This document shows, in pieces, positions 11,860 to 24,790 of a stretch of DNA of 64,000 nt (positions are counted from its first letter, which is position 1; each line of letters begins with the position of its first letter). The notes beneath the pieces were generated by a model. The model had not been told where the DNA came from. It worked only from the letters and a program-made list of their open reading frames with translations, and searched no databases. The position numbers and the translations under genes are program-made. The DNA comes from Lucifuga dentata. Taxonomy: Eukaryota; Chordata; Actinopteri; Ophidiiformes; Bythitidae. Where the stretch lies: NCBI GenBank assembly GCA_014773175.1, contig VXCM01003293.1, positions 1 to 64,000 of the forward strand, given 5' to 3'.

Positions 11860-12898
11860 TTAAGATTATAACAGCCTGCATATTGCATAGCAATATGTTG
11901 AATGGATAGCTGGCATCATAACAGTAGTAAATATTGTAATTAATCAAGGAACCTGAGAATGTCAAGTGTGAAGTGAACAATGGAGGTCTTAGTATTGAGC
12001 CCTGTGGTACACCATTTATAATAATAAGGAAATTTGATTTACACTTTTTAGCAAATGCAATCTGAGATTATCCAGTGAGCTAAATCTTAATCTGGTGAGA
12101 TTAATCTTGGATCCAAATGGTCTCCACCAGTCACTTTTCGAGGAATGGCTGCAGTTTAGGTATTAAATATTTCCCTCAGAGAATTGTCTGAGAGAGAAAT
12201 TGAGTTTATTGTTACCACAATTTACCCTTTATGAACTAAAGCACTAGAGGCCAGGGAGGAATTAGTTAATAAATAAAAACAACAGAAATAATGTGTTCAA
12301 ACACCACACATTAGCTTCTTTTAAGGACTTTCCTGACTGTAATGTTCATAATTTTACCATTATCATAAACACATTTTATTTCACAATAGTCTAAAAGTCT
12401 TTTAAGGCCAGTGTTCTGAACAGAAATTATACATGGATCCATCATTATACCTGAAGAATAACTTCTCTTGGACATAAAAGCCAAGATATAAAAAAAAACA
12501 AAAAAAAACAAAACACAGATATAGTGCTTTCACAGATCATCATAGTAAAGTCAAAATGCAACAGGAAGAACACAATTGCAGATATAAAGGGCACCGTGCA
12601 CTTATGACTGCACTTAATGTCTTTATATTTGTAATTAGCTCTAACCTTTCTGACGGGAACATGCTTACTCTTTCAAGTGGCAATCATACAAGATTATGAT
12701 CATTTTAGGATCTTCCTGTATTTCATCATAGTCACATAACACTGTACAACTAAGCATACCGGGAAGTTATCACTCTGAGTAGACTGAACTAAAAAAAATT
12801 ACATGATTCTGCTCAATAGAGCCGTTAATCTGTGTTTCAGCTAATTGCTGACTTGTAATATTCATACAGGTGCAGAACCTCGGCGACGGCGTGAGCAG

Positions 12899-13033
12899 GG
12901 AGGCTACTGAATCTGAAACTGTCTGCACTGTGGTGAGTAACTGAATTTATCCATCCATTTTCTATNGGAGGCTACTGAATCTGAAACTGTCTGCACTGTG
13001 GTGAGTAACTGAATTTATCCATCCATTTTCTAT
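12899..13033. other. Assembly duplication around N 12966
   Basis: 67 identical bases at 12899-12965 and 12967-13033, separated by one N. Same form as eight other joins in this window. Probably one genomic copy. Confidence 0.85.
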
Positions 13034-13365
13034 ATTCATTTGTCCTGTTAAGGGTCACGAGGGGCTGAAGCCTATCCCAGAGTTCACTGGGTGAGAGGCG
13101 GGGTTCACCTGGACAGATCGCCTCACCAGTCTATCACAGGGCTGACACATGGAGACAGGCAGACTCATTCACACCTACGGTCAATTTAGAGGTTCCAATT
13201 TAGCTGACCTGCATGTCTTTGGAGGTGGGAGGAAGCCGGAGCACCCAGAGGAACCCCACGCAGGCACGGGGAGAACATGCAAACTCCACACAGAAAGGAT
13301 CCGGTCAGATTCAAACCCGGGACCTTGTTGCATGTGAGGTGACAATGCTAACCACTGAGCCACCA
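13015..13365 (-). repeat. tRNA-derived SINE, full length
   Basis: The minus strand has a tRNA-like head ending near 13365 (TGGTGGCTCAGTGGTTAGCA; B-box-like GGGTTTGAATC) and a body shared with the copies at 26993 and 48796 (GTTTGCATGTTCTCCCCGTG, TGCATGTCTTTGG reversed), ending in a GGATGGA tail. The direct repeats AACTGAAT at 13007-13014 and 13366-13373 are the target duplication. Confidence 0.85.
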
Positions 13366-13479
13366 AACTGAATGTATTATAGTAGAAATACTGGTTAATG
13401 TTAATAAATGAATAATCAAAACTTTTGAGGTTAGGACGTGGATTAGATGTTCTTTGTATGAATGATCAGCATTCATGTT

Positions 13480-13815
13480 TTTTTTTACTTTATTCCAAAA
13501 TTATGACATACTCTGTGGGTGGAATTAATTAAAAAATCATGCTTAAGCGCTGCAATAATTGAAGCTAATTCATAAAGCTTCCTTCACATTAACCAGCACA
13601 CCTCGGTCTCATTAAGGTAGTGAAGTTGTAAGGCGTGTCACAGGTAACAGCCAATAAAGATCGACGTGTTAATGAGCTGCTACTCATTTAAGAGCCACAT
13701 TTTATAACTGCTTCCTGTGGTGTCAAAGCAGCAGTGACATGTTAAATCAGCAAAGGAATCATAATTTCTGCTTTACAACTCCGCATTTTAAGAGACTGAC
13801 ATTGAGATTGGAAAG

Positions 13816-13871
<56 letters not shown>

Positions 13872-13940
13872 CAGTCAAAACTTGCCATTCAGATTCACTG
13901 ACTGATCAACCGAGTGGGATCATAAATCAGACTTACTGAT
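13480..13940 (-). repeat. Dispersed repeat family 3 (~300-500 bp), copy a
   Basis: Contains the shared block around AATTGAAGCTAATTCATAAA, GTGTCACAGGTAACAGCCAA and GTTAATGAGCTGCT, followed by a (GA)n array at 13818-13869 and ACTGACTGATCAACCGAGTG. Other copies lie at 23480-24790 (minus), 31640-31985, 54088-54515 and 59678-60200. No inverted ends or coding capacity were seen; class unknown. Confidence 0.65.
13818..13869. repeat. (GA)n microsatellite
   Basis: About 26 GA units inside dispersed repeat family 3, copy a. Confidence 0.95.
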
Positions 13941-15150
13941 TCCTATCAGACGTGTGGCAAATAAAGTTTAAAACATCTCCCAGATCTCATGTCACTTAAA
14001 CATACCACCAGATGAAACGGGTCTTAATTTTTGCATGATGTCATATTTAATTAATGAATAGCTTAACCTGACATGCAGTACCATAGTAACTCCTTTATCA
14101 AGGCAAAGGCTAAAAGATGCTGGTGACTGGGTTTTATGAATGAGGATACATGGTTACGTAAGTTTTTTTTTTTGTTTTTTGCCCCTTGTTGACACATTAA
14201 ATTTGGAGCTGTGTTTTGAATTCCCCCCTCATAATGTACTTACTTAATAGTATCAAAGTCGCTGTATTCCATAACGACTGACCACAGAATTACCAAGCAA
14301 GAACAAAATGCTGGAAAAAGAAACAAAATAGCAGGATAAAGAAGCTGAATAAGAACGTTTTTAATTTTATTCCTAAACTTTTCATGATATTGAACATCTG
14401 TTAACACATCTGTTAACATGTATAAGTTGTTAAATGTCTTTTGTGCACATAACAGCTGCCGTCCTCCTGATCAGACACCGAGGGGACATAATTTGAGTTC
14501 ACTCTTTTTCCTTAGTATTATTCCTGCCTTTTAGAACCTTTTAGTTCTGCTTTTTAAAAACAGAATTTCTCTGCCCATTTGTGTATGTGTACATGAGTGC
14601 ACATATGTGTGTAGGAAGTTGTGAAGCTTTGAGAGAATCCATGCTGTGACCCATGCATGTGCTGCTTCATGACGCCGTGGTAAGAAATACTTCACCTTTA
14701 GTCGAGTTCCTCACTTCCGCGGCATGTTGGTGAAGGGTCAGCGGATGCGTTTTGCCTCTGATCAGTCACAAAGAGGCTCAGCTTCACTGTCCGCTCTGAC
14801 AATAAAGACATGAATGAGAGGTGGATAAAAGGACCATACCAGTGATTTTGCATGTTTGAGCCCAATAAGTACAGCCCACATACACCTTACAACAACCATT
14901 TTCCAAAACATAAATTTGTATTTTAGCTTTCCTGTTATTTTGCCAAATCCCCTCATCTTTTAAAATCAAATGTTCAGGTGATAAATCCACCTTAAAATGT
15001 AATGATTCACCTGTGAACACGTATGATTTTACCGTGCACACTCATTTTGATTTCTCGGTAAAAGCCATCTTCTCCTAGGGCTACAGTATATTCCCTGGTG
15101 GGGATATACATTTTCTTATGTGTGGCTCCTTGTTGGATCCGTTAAATTAA

Positions 15151-15992
15151 GGCCTAGTCCACACACTAATATGGATATTTTTTTAAACGGATACTTTCCC
15201 CCACTGTTTTAAAAAAGAATTATGTCCACACAAACATCGTTTTGCAAAATATCTCTGTCCACACGAGAACGCTCAGACAGCTACAAACGCATGCCAGGTC
15301 GGCAACAACAGGTCAAATCACAGAGAAGAACGNAGAACGCTCAGACAGCTACAAACGCATGCCAGGTCGGCAACAACAGGTCAAATCACAGAGAAGAACG
15401 TTCTGAGCATGCATACTTAATGTATTTAGTGATGCTCTTGACATGCAAAAGTTTTCTTTCCATTCCTCATCGATTACAATCCCCATCTCAAAATTGTCCC
15501 ACCAATGGCTGGATCGACCCAGCCTGATCCAAAACCATTGTTTCTGGCTGACTTTAACCAGCAGACGCCATGGACCCAGTAATATTGGGTGCAGCAGTTG
15601 CAGATGCCGTTGTCTGGTAAAGTGATGTAGCAATGCCAAGTTAACTCGTAAACTTGCGATTGCTATCGCTAACCAAACATAAAGATATGGTAAGTACACA
15701 GTGGTCGCCATTGTTGTTGTTGTTATTGTTTCTGGTGCATGCTCATTGTACAAAGCAACAGTTCACCTGCGCGTGTTTAGTTCTGACATCATCATTTTCC
15801 AAAAACTCAGTTTTACATGTCCACACGGATACACAGAAAGTAGAGTTTCTAGAAATCTTCACTTTAGAAGCAGTTTTTTAAAAAAATCTCTGTTTTAGTG
15901 GCCTATAAAATGCCATTTCATGTGGATGAGAGGCCAAAACGCAGAGAAAAATGTGTGTTTTGTAAAATATCCATATTAGTGTGGATAGGGCC
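15151..15992 (-). mobile_element. PIF/Harbinger-like relic nested in MITE copy 2
   Basis: The ends are inverted: GGCCTAGTCCACAC...TAATATGGATATTTT and the complementary AAAATATCCATATTAGTGTGGATAGGGCC. The flanks TAA (15148-15150) and TGA (15993-15995) fit a mutated 3-bp TWA-type duplication. On the minus strand about 15350-15560 encodes WWDNFEMGIVIDEEWKENFC followed by MSRASLN, which resembles the N-terminal region of Harbinger transposases. The frame soon decays. The true length is about 774 bp once the 67-bp assembly duplication at N 15333 is removed. Confidence 0.7.
15266..15400. other. Assembly duplication around N 15333
   Basis: 67 bases at 15266-15332 repeat exactly at 15334-15400, inside the Harbinger-like relic. 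Confidence 0.85.
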
Positions 15993-16418
15993 TGAGTTAC
16001 TTTGACAAAATATTTAACAGATATTTGGTTCATTGTGATGGATTACTTATGTCAAGCACATTTCAAGTGTCTACAGGTTGAATTTTTCACTGGAATAAAC
16101 TGAAACCAATGGTAGTCTGGAAGGTAGGAAGAACAATTCTAAAATGTACTGCTCCAGTAAGATGTATTGGAAAATATTTGGCAGTAATATAAGTTATGTG
16201 AGTTGTATTTATTGGGCTTAAACATACAAAATTACCAGTATGGTCCTTTAAGCATATATACAAACTTGGACTTACTTAAAGAATAGTTTGAGCACTTGCT
16301 GCAGCTTCAGCGTGTAGCAGTGATTCTCTGCTACATCATTCGTATGTGGACAAAGTAGAATAGTGTCACATTTTTCTGATGTGGCAGTTGGAATGCAAAG
16401 AAATTCTGCTGTGTTTAA

Positions 16419-16807
16419 AGGACAATACCAATGATTTTGCATGGTTGAGCCCAATATATACAACCCACATTACATAACTGACAACCATTTCCCAAAATAT
16501 ACTATTTTAGCGATAAACTTTAGAAATGTTTTTCATACCTTCCAGACTTCCATTGGTTTCAGTTCCGTCCAATATACCATTAAAATCAACTTGTAGAGAG
16601 TTAAAATGTGCTTGAGATGGGTAATCCATCATGGCGAGCATGATGTCTTTATGTTTTTTTGTCAAAAGAGGCTTTATTTAACCAATCCAACGTGGAACTA
16701 TACAGAAGACAATGTATGTCTCCACCAGGGAATATAGTCCCAGGATAAGACAGCTTTTACTGTAGTGTTGATTGGGCTTAAACATGCAAAATCACCAGTA
16801 TTTTCCT
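16419..16807. mobile_element. TTAA MITE family 1, copy 3 (internally deleted)
   Basis: Starts AGGACAATACCAATGATT after TTAA (16415-16418); ends ATCACCAGTATTTTCCT before TTAA (16808-16811). The interior is in the opposite orientation to copies 2 and 4, and part of it is missing. Confidence 0.85.
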
Positions 16808-17714
16808 TTAAATAACAGTAACATTTACATCACATTTTGAATGTGTCTGGAATCAAAACAATATCTTAGTCCATCTGCTTTTTTTTTTTTTTTTTTTTCA
16901 TATGTTCAAAATTCATATCTGATCGGTACCATGTGAGCAAAAAAATTGGGTGACTTGTACCTGTTGGTGTCGATGCAGCATTAATGTCTGTTTTCCAGTC
17001 AGTAAAGTCAAAATTCCAAGCGGCTTGCAGAAAAGAAAAGCTTCTCCCTTGTGAATTTTAGCCAATAACCACCTTTGCCTTCACTGTTAGACCATTTGAC
17101 TTCCCTTCTTTTTAGTTTGTTCCATTTTTGTCAGTCTGCTCAACTAATTTGCAGTTTAGTGATAACCGGTTTCCCACAGTGGAAAAGCAAACACACACAT
17201 TATAACAGTACCGCTGATGTCATGTGGGAACTCATTTTACAGCTTTTTTTTTTTTTTTTTTTTNTTTTTTTTTTTTTTTTTTCACTTGAATGTTCACCAT
17301 TAACAACCTAATGTGGAATTTGAAAAACAAAATGCAGGGTTCTCAGTGTGAATTCCTCATCACGCTTCTTAACACAAAACATAATCTTCCTACTGAGAGA
17401 AATTTGGAAAATGACCGTAAGTAAAACTGTGTTTAAATTTAGGATCAATCATGTTAAGTTTCTCTGCTTGTTTTTTAGTAGTTTAGGGAAGAAAGTAGCC
17501 ATAGTTTAAATCCGAAAAATGTCACGTTCTTAAGATAAGTGGAAAAATCTGACAGCGTAGTTTAATTTAAATTGTTCCTGACACAACTTACTTGAAGAAA
17601 GTGTCTTCAAACATGACAGATTAATGACTTGTGCTGCTGGAGAATTCTTATAAACTGATAATTTATTGGAAACAGGTTGAACTGGCAGATTTTTCACTTC
17701 GTGATGCCGGCATC

Positions 17715-17800
17715 TTGCCTGCTGAATGCTGAGATGGACTCCAGCCTCCATCAACCTGCTCAGCATAAGCCAGAATGAAGGACTGATGGATGGATGGATT
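17715..17800 (+). repeat. Degenerate SINE/LINE 3' tail
   Basis: GAGATGGACTCCAGCCTCC ... GAAGGACTGATGGATGGATGG resembles the 3' end of the SINE at 26993 (GGGATAGGCTCCAGCCCCC ... GGATGGAT). Confidence 0.45.
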
Positions 17801-19487
17801 TTTAGGACTAAATTATATCTGAAATGATTTAAAAAGATGAAGATTTCCAGTGGTAAAAGTGAACTGCTGAATGTTAGAATTCAGCAGCTCCTGATGCACG
17901 CTGACATAAAAAGCAGCTTCCTGCCTCACTTGGAGGGAATTTGTTCTTGTCTGATTGTGTTTTGACAGTGCGGCAGCTTTTAGTTGTGACAAATGTAGAG
18001 CAAATCAATGTAAAACAATCTATATCGTTCTGTCTACAGCCAGACCAGAGAGCAGAGTACTGTGGTTTCTTACTGACGTCGTGTGTGTGTATGGACACAG
18101 ATAATGTGCATCTTAATGCCCTGGTGATGTATTGATGACTTAATGTACTGGGTGAAAAAAGCATATGTGCCTGCCGTCATGTCGCCTTGTCTGTTATTGT
18201 TGTCTGTTATCTGTTGGGCTCTTCTCTCTGTAGTTTTCTTGTACGTTTCCTGTTATATTTTCCCTGATGTCGGACCATCATGAAGTAGAAATCTCATGAA
18301 AACGCGACTTAAACTGAGTTCATCCAGTTTCTATTGAACTCAATCCAGTCAATGGAAAATCCAAGACAGTTCAGGAATTTTTCATGCAAAAACATGTCTG
18401 AACTTTGATGCCAATTAGCGGCGAGCAGTCGCGAGTCGAGGAATGGAGGAAATGAAGCCGAGAGGAGATAATTAATAATCTGCCTTTACTTTCGAGCCAC
18501 ACTTGAAGTTTTTGCTGATCTCCACTTCTTTTTGCTTTGAAAGATCACAGGTGGCAAAGTTTGCATTCATTACCATTTTACCACAAGACTGATGAAATCC
18601 ATTATATATTTAAATGAACTGTAGATTTGAAGATGGAGGAATAACAATAAGGGATGAAATGAAGGTGGAGGAAGAGAGGATTCGTTTGCGGTTAAAAGAG
18701 TTGAGTCAGAAATCAACAAGCGGTCCCGGGTTCGGTGAGTGGCTTGAGGAAATCAGAGAGTTCAGACTGATGGTGGGAGCTTCGTCTCACCGGCTCCATC
18801 ATTTCCCCCCCTGCAGTTCCTGTAATGAGAGAGAGAAGAGAACAGATGATTCAGGGAAAAGGGGGGATGGGGGAAGGGTTGTGAGAACTGAGACAAACAA
18901 GGGAAAGGGTGTGAGGCACGGCTATGGGTTGGAAGGGAAAATGTAATTTATGAAGTCTGGCTTTGTCTCTGCATTTAGTAAAAACGAGCAAAGAGAAGAG
19001 GCAAGCTTCACCTGAGTATTAAGAGAAAATCTGCCATATTTTCTGTGCGATCAGGTCTTAATCAGCCGGTTCTTTGTTATAGCTATGAACAGGTCATACT
19101 TGCAGTTTTGCTGGCATAATGGTGAAAAGGCTGAACACCAGCCTGTCTGTGGTATAAAAGTCCAGAGGTGATGCTGTGCGTTTTTATTAGAAGATGCAGA
19201 GAAAAGAGTAACGGAGATATGGCTCTTTGTCCTGACCCATGAGATGAGAGAGGATGACAAGAGATCAAAGGTCAGGTGTTAGATTCAAAGCTATAATGTC
19301 ACAGAGTTAAAGGGCTAGTACACTGTTTTGTGTCTTGTAGGCTGTTTAACTTGATATTCCTGCTGAAAAAAAAAAAAAAAAAAAACATGTATTTATTTAT
19401 ATGCATTTGTTTCAGGGTTAGAAGCTCACTTTACAGATGTAATCCATCACACTGACCAGCAAGTCTGATTTAAATATTCTATTTTAA

Positions 19488-20009
19488 AGGGGACAGTATT
19501 TTATCTTTAAGGGTTATTTCCCCTAATTTTATAGTTTAATATAGTAAGGCATACGTGGTGTTGCCCATTAAGTTTAATTGTCAAGAAATGAATCAAAGCT
19601 TTTTCAAAGCTTTTTTTTTTCATCGTTTGAATATTTTATTTTTGAATTATTTTGAAGAAAATAACATCACAGACACAGAACACGTCAAACCAACACACCA
19701 AAAAACATGTTTTGATTGGTCGTTTCATGAATTTACCCTTCAACACACCAGGTTTAAACACACCCACCAAGTATGAAGCTAGCAAGCAAGTGTTTGGGCA
19801 GCATCTCCCATATGGCAGCCGGCCAATCAGAATAAAGCAGGCTCTTTGGAAGGGAGGTCTTAAAGAGACACTTCCTAAAAGGGCTTGTTTTCACTCTGCA
19901 TAGCGGTGTTGCGGTAAGGGAGAATAGAATTGCATAGATGTATTTTTGCATATTGAAGTTTTGCAAATGTTTTCAAAATATGAAAATAAGAATATAGAAA
20001 TCTGTCCCC
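19488..20009. mobile_element. TTAA MITE family 2, complete
   Basis: A 522-bp element beginning AGGGGACAG after TTAA (19484-19487) and ending CTGTCCCC before TTAA (20010-20013). The start TTAAAGGGG fits the T2/Kolobok-type terminus TTAAAGGRR. The interior includes GATTGGTCGTTTCATGAATT, GCCGGCCAATCAGAATAAAG and GCTTGTTTTCACTCTGCATA, shared with the other pieces listed as family 2. Confidence 0.75.
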
Positions 20010-20420
20010 TTAAGTTTTGGTTGTGGTAAAAGCTGGATTTTGGGTTAATCTGTGTCTACTGTGTCTCTGATAAGCTACAAACTCTTCTACCAGTGTGCTA
20101 AAAACGTGTATTCCCTCATACTATGAGTCAGCCTTGTCCAGTTCATTTGTTGCCATGAGAGCAACAATATTGCTCAAGAGCAGCTGGCACCAGGCCCTGA
20201 TCGAATTACTGTACTGATTACATTGTGTCTCATAGTGATGGTATTATATGCTTCCAATAACCATGTTATACAAGCGTACTTACAATGAAGGCAGAGACAG
20301 AGAGAAAGATGGAGACAGACAGAGGAGAGGGTGTGGTTTCCTAATAGCTAATGATTCTGTAAGTGTAGAGGAAAACGTGAATTCATTTGATAAAAACACA
20401 AGTCTTTAAAAGACCTTTAA

Positions 20421-21005
20421 AGGACCGTACCAGTGATTTTGCATGTTTGAGCCCAATCAATACGCCCTCATGCACGTTACATTACTGCCAGCCAATTTCC
20501 AAAGCATAAAACTGTATTTAAATTTCCGTGTATTTAAGTTTGTTATTTATGCCAAATCCCCCAATCTTTCAAAATCAATGTTCTGTGATAAACCCACCTT
20601 AAAATTCTGTGTTTTGCCTGCTAACACACTCATGCAAGTTTGTAAAAGACACGGTCATTTTAATGTCTTGGTAAAAGCAGACTTCTTCTGGGACTATATT
20701 ACCTGGTGGAGACATACATTTCCTTCAGTGTGGCTTTGTGTTGGGTCCTTAAATTAAGTAACATTGCCAAAAAATAAAAAAATAACATGTTTTTCATTGT
20801 GATGGATTACCTATCTCATCTCTAAAAGTGGATTTTTGTAGCATACTGAAAGGAACTGAAACCAGTGGCAGTCTGGAAGGTAGGAAAAACAATTCTAAAA
20901 CCTACTGCTCCAGTAGCATGTATTGGAAAATGGTTGGCAATAACGTAACCAGTATGCAGGTTGTACTTACTGAACTCAAACATGCAAAATCACTGGTATG
21001 GTCCT
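20421..21005. mobile_element. TTAA MITE family 1, copy 4, complete
   Basis: A 585-bp copy flanked by TTAA at 20417-20420 and 21006-21009, with inverted ends AGGACCGTACCAGTGATTTT and the complementary AAAATCACTGGTATGGTCCT. Internal landmarks shared with other copies: CCTGGTGGAGACATACATT, GATGGATTACCTATCTCA and GTCTGGAAGGTAGGAAAAAC. A good reference copy of the family. Confidence 0.9.
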
Positions 21006-21134
21006 TTAACTCTGACTCTTGAACCTTTGGAGGCTTGTGTTGAATATTTGATTCATCACAAATGAATGAGTACATTTTGTTTATAGTAATCCACTGTTCA
21101 GCTATACACAAGCCACATACTGTGTGTAACTATA

Positions 21135-21180
21135 ACACACACACACACACACACACATTCACACACACAGACACACAGAG
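21135..21180. repeat. (CA)n microsatellite
   Basis: CA run with ATT and GA interruptions. Confidence 0.9.
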
Positions 21181-22386
21181 GGAGAACCTTATTGAGTTTC
21201 AGTATGTATGGCAGCAAAATGTTGAGGCTGATTAGCTGCAGGCTCTTCTCTGGCTGATAATAAATAATTTGACAGTTTATTCCATCTAGCTGAGAAGCAA
21301 TGGCGCTCATGGGAGTTGTTGTTCCACCTGCTGATTCTACAGGTCTGATTCCAGCCCAGATGAGTTTATTTTGATGACTGTGTGTCCACTGATAGCACCA
21401 CAACTCTTCATTGATTGGAAAATATCCGTATTAGGGTTAAAATGTCACAGATACATTTCCCAGTGGTCCATAATATATAAATACGTATCTAAACCAATCA
21501 CCTGACATCATTCACTGTAGGCGCATACATGCTAGTTTGGCTACCACTATACAGTGTGTGCATGCATACGCGCGTGTGTGTGTGTTCGGGATACAAAGCT
21601 AAGGTGCTATCTGTACTTGTATGTGTTCATTTCAAAATGATAATACGAACCAGAAGTGTTGGTGGCATAAATATGTCTCAGTGTTTTCAGTTTTTACCCA
21701 TTTTTAGCCAAAGATTCTCCATATTTCCTAAGGAAAACAATTCAGTTTAAGTTGATTTTCACCTGGATTGTAGATACTATATATAATAAAGTGTAAACTT
21801 ACAGTAATAGAACATAAAGAGAAAAATTGAGAGAAACTCGTGAGTTCAAATAGTAGTTGCAAATAATTAAGCATTAAACTACTAACTAGTGTTTGTTGTA
21901 AATTTTAAATCAAGCAGTTTCTCCAGTGAACTATGGATCAATTTTATCCATAATCCATTGGCCTTTTTTTTTTTTTTTTNTTTTTTTTTTTTTTTTTTTT
22001 TTAAAGGCTTTATTGCAATTTTTCCACATGGAATCAATATTGAAAATGATAAAAAGGTTTGTGCCATGAAAAAAAAACATTAAAAAAATATGACTGCTTC
22101 AATTCAAGTGACATCATGTGTTCACACTGTTATATCTTTTCATATCCAAATACTGTAATCTATCTGCTTTACAATATCTGGGTTACATACTTATAAAGAT
22201 AGCTGTGAACATACAAACATGCCATTAACATGCATGGATCATATTTGTCTGCACGTGTGTGTTTGTGCATGCTCTCTGTACACTAACAGGCAGCCACATT
22301 TGTACGGTTACCAAGTGCATGTGACTGGGTCACCATGACAACAGAATTCCCAGGAGCATGCTGAGAGCGGAGTGACGTCACTGACC

Positions 22387-22388
<2 letters not shown>

Positions 22389-22428
<40 letters not shown>

Positions 22429-22571
22429 CAAGTGTGTGTGTGTGTGTGTGTGTTCAAGTGTGTGTTGATACATGTGGCACTTCCTGAATTAGCTGCTGGT
22501 CTTGCAGGAGCTATATGAGAAATGGAGCAGAGAGAGAGAGAAAGAGAGAGAGAGAGAAAGAGAGAGAGAGG
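22389..22571. repeat. (GT)n and (GA)n microsatellites
   Basis: A GT run (22389-22427), then two shorter GT runs separated by TTCAAG interruptions (to about 22464), and an interrupted GA run at about 22530-22571. Confidence 0.9.
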
Positions 22572-23435
22572 GGCAGAGAAAGAGAATAAAAGACAAAAGA
22601 CTGACAGAGTGGAAAATTAAAAAATTAAAAGATGCAATAGACAAAGAGATGGCATGACACTATTTTAGCTTCTGCCAGATGGTCTTATTTGTTGTACCAA
22701 TATCATAGAATTTTGAGCTTTTTGTGTGTGTGTGTGTGTGCACAAGTGAACCCAACCTCATGTTTGTGTGTTCACACTTTACAAAAAGAGGGCACTGATC
22801 ACAGATATCCTTTTATTCTCTGCACTGCATTTGCTCACATGAACATCATGTGCACATGCGTGTACAATCTTACAGCATAACGCAGACATGCACGTACTCG
22901 CAGCATAAACAAACACACTAATGATGCACGCACACACACATACACACACTCACAGGGCCTTTTTCCTCCCGTTTAGCAGACAGACATTATTGATTTGGGC
23001 GGAGAAGGAGATTCTCTGGCAGATCTGTTGGGGAAAGTTTCGCTAACTACAATTCCCAAACCGACAGGGTCATTTGTCACTCACTTCCTGGTTGTGTGTC
23101 TGTGTGTTCTAATGAGATTTCCCTGTACACTGAGGTGTGCATCCAATTAGGCAATGTGTGTGTCATCAGAGATGTGAAGTTATTGCTGCTACTCTAAGCT
23201 GTAGTACAGTATTATATTTCATAAGGTTTGTTCAAACTTTCTAGGCTGTTGATAACATAAGTATTAGCTTATTTTGTATATGTTGTGTATTTTGTGCTGT
23301 ATGAACAGTTTTTATGTAGTAATTTGCCCTGTTTATGAACACTATGTCCATATTTGTATGTACAGTATGTGACCACTGAGTCCTGCAGTAGAAATCCTTG
23401 GTAAGATGACAATAAAAGACAAAAGATGGAATTCA

Positions 23436-24790
23436 TTAAAAAAAAAAAAAAAAAAAAAAATCATGGTAACTATATAGCGTCACACTAAACAAGCGCTGCA
23501 ATAATTGAAGCTCATTCATAAAGTTTTAATGTCACATTAAGGTAGCCTTGTTGTAAAGGGTCACAGGTAAAAGCCAGTGAAGATCAGGCATGTTAATGAG
23601 CTGCTTTATGTTTAAGAGCCACGTTAGAGCTTGTTTTATACTTAACGTCCCTTCCTGTAGGATCCACAATGCACCTTTTCTCCTGTCCATGCATTCCCAG
23701 ATTTTGTAACTTTGCATGGTCGATCCAAAATGGAGGAGCCGCTCGTAGCATAGGTTTGTAAATGATGGTTTGCCCGCAACAAGAAGACGCTCGGAATATA
23801 AAAATGTCACGCGTCTGTTTAAAATGTTTCCATATTAGCTTACTGTGCAAACGTCTGTACAGAAAGCAGTTTAAAGACTTAAAGAACCATACAAGCCATT
23901 TAACATGTTTGAGCTTAATAATTTCAATTTTCATACACATAAAGTTACTGACAATCATTTCCCAAAGCATACTACTGGAACAGTGAATTAAAAATGTTTT
24001 TCCTACCTTCCATACCACCACTGGTTTCAGTTCATTCTGGTACGCTATTAAAAACAACTTGTTGATACTTGAAAATTTCTTGGGATAGGTAATCCATCAT
24101 TGTGAACAACACGTGTATTCTGGGTGTTTTTTTTTTTTAGAAGTTATGTAATTTTAGCATTTAAGCGCAATAAAATGTGCGGAGTGAATATATGTCTACA
24201 CCAGGGAATACAGTCCCAAATGAAGACCTGAATTTATCGAAAAATTTAAATGACTGTGACGTCATAATTTTGCATAACTATTAGCAGGCGAAACATTGAT
24301 TTTTAAGGTGGGTGTATCACTTGAAAATTTGATTTTGAAAGATTAAGAGATTTTGCAGAATATCAGGAAAGCTGAAATACAGTTTTATCCTTTGGGAAAT
24401 GATTGTCAGTAACCTTACATGTATGAAAATTGAATATATTAGGCTCAAAAACATGCAAAATGGCCAGTGTGGTCCTTTAATTCAGCCTTTAAGCTGCTTT
24501 CTCTGGTGTCAAAGTGAATTTGAATTCTCTGCTTTAGAGCTCCACATTTTACGAGATTGGCACTAAGAACAGAGATAGATCCATGTATTACTCTCTGTAG
24601 CATGTCGTTCAGGTACACAGCAGTTGGTGTTTGTGTGTGTGAGTGTGTGTGTGAGTGTGACAGAGAGAAGCAAAGCTCAGAGGACGAGTCTTGAGGAAGA
24701 ACGCAATGCTGCTAAAATGTTTGCGAGATCGAGTCAAAACTCATCAGTGATCAGAGTGGGCTGAAATATCAAACTTACTGATTATGAGAA
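23436..24790 (-). repeat. Dispersed repeat family 3, copy b, split by other elements
   Basis: The left part (23436-23640) holds poly-A and the shared block CATTAAGGTAGCCTTG...GTTAATGAGCTGCTTTA; the right part (24481-24790) holds CTCTGGTGTCAAAGTGAATT to ATCAGTGATCAGAGTGGGCT. Between them lie a segment beginning TTTTATACTTAACGTCC (23634-23880) and TTAA MITE copy 5. Confidence 0.6.
23883..24476. mobile_element. TTAA MITE family 1, copy 5
   Basis: Flanked by TTAA at 23879-23882 and 24477-24480. The interior is reversed relative to copy 4. It belongs to a subtype whose ends read ...AGGCTCAAA.ACATGCAAAATGG. It lies between two halves of a different dispersed repeat (23480-23640 and 24481-24790). 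Confidence 0.88.

Larger units (their letters stand above)
14830..16247. mobile_element. TTAA MITE family 1, copy 2, interrupted by a Harbinger-like element
   Basis: Starts AGGACCATACCAGTGATT, ends ATTACCAGTATGGTCCT before TTAA. The element's normal continuous interior (…GTTAAATTAA / GTTACTTTGAC…) is split at 15151-15992 by another transposon. Confidence 0.85.

Noticed and set aside
18614..18946. Charged Glu/Arg/Lys-rich frame of about 110 residues
   Set aside because: Purine-rich sequence yields open charged frames; no domain, splice signals or repeats support a gene.
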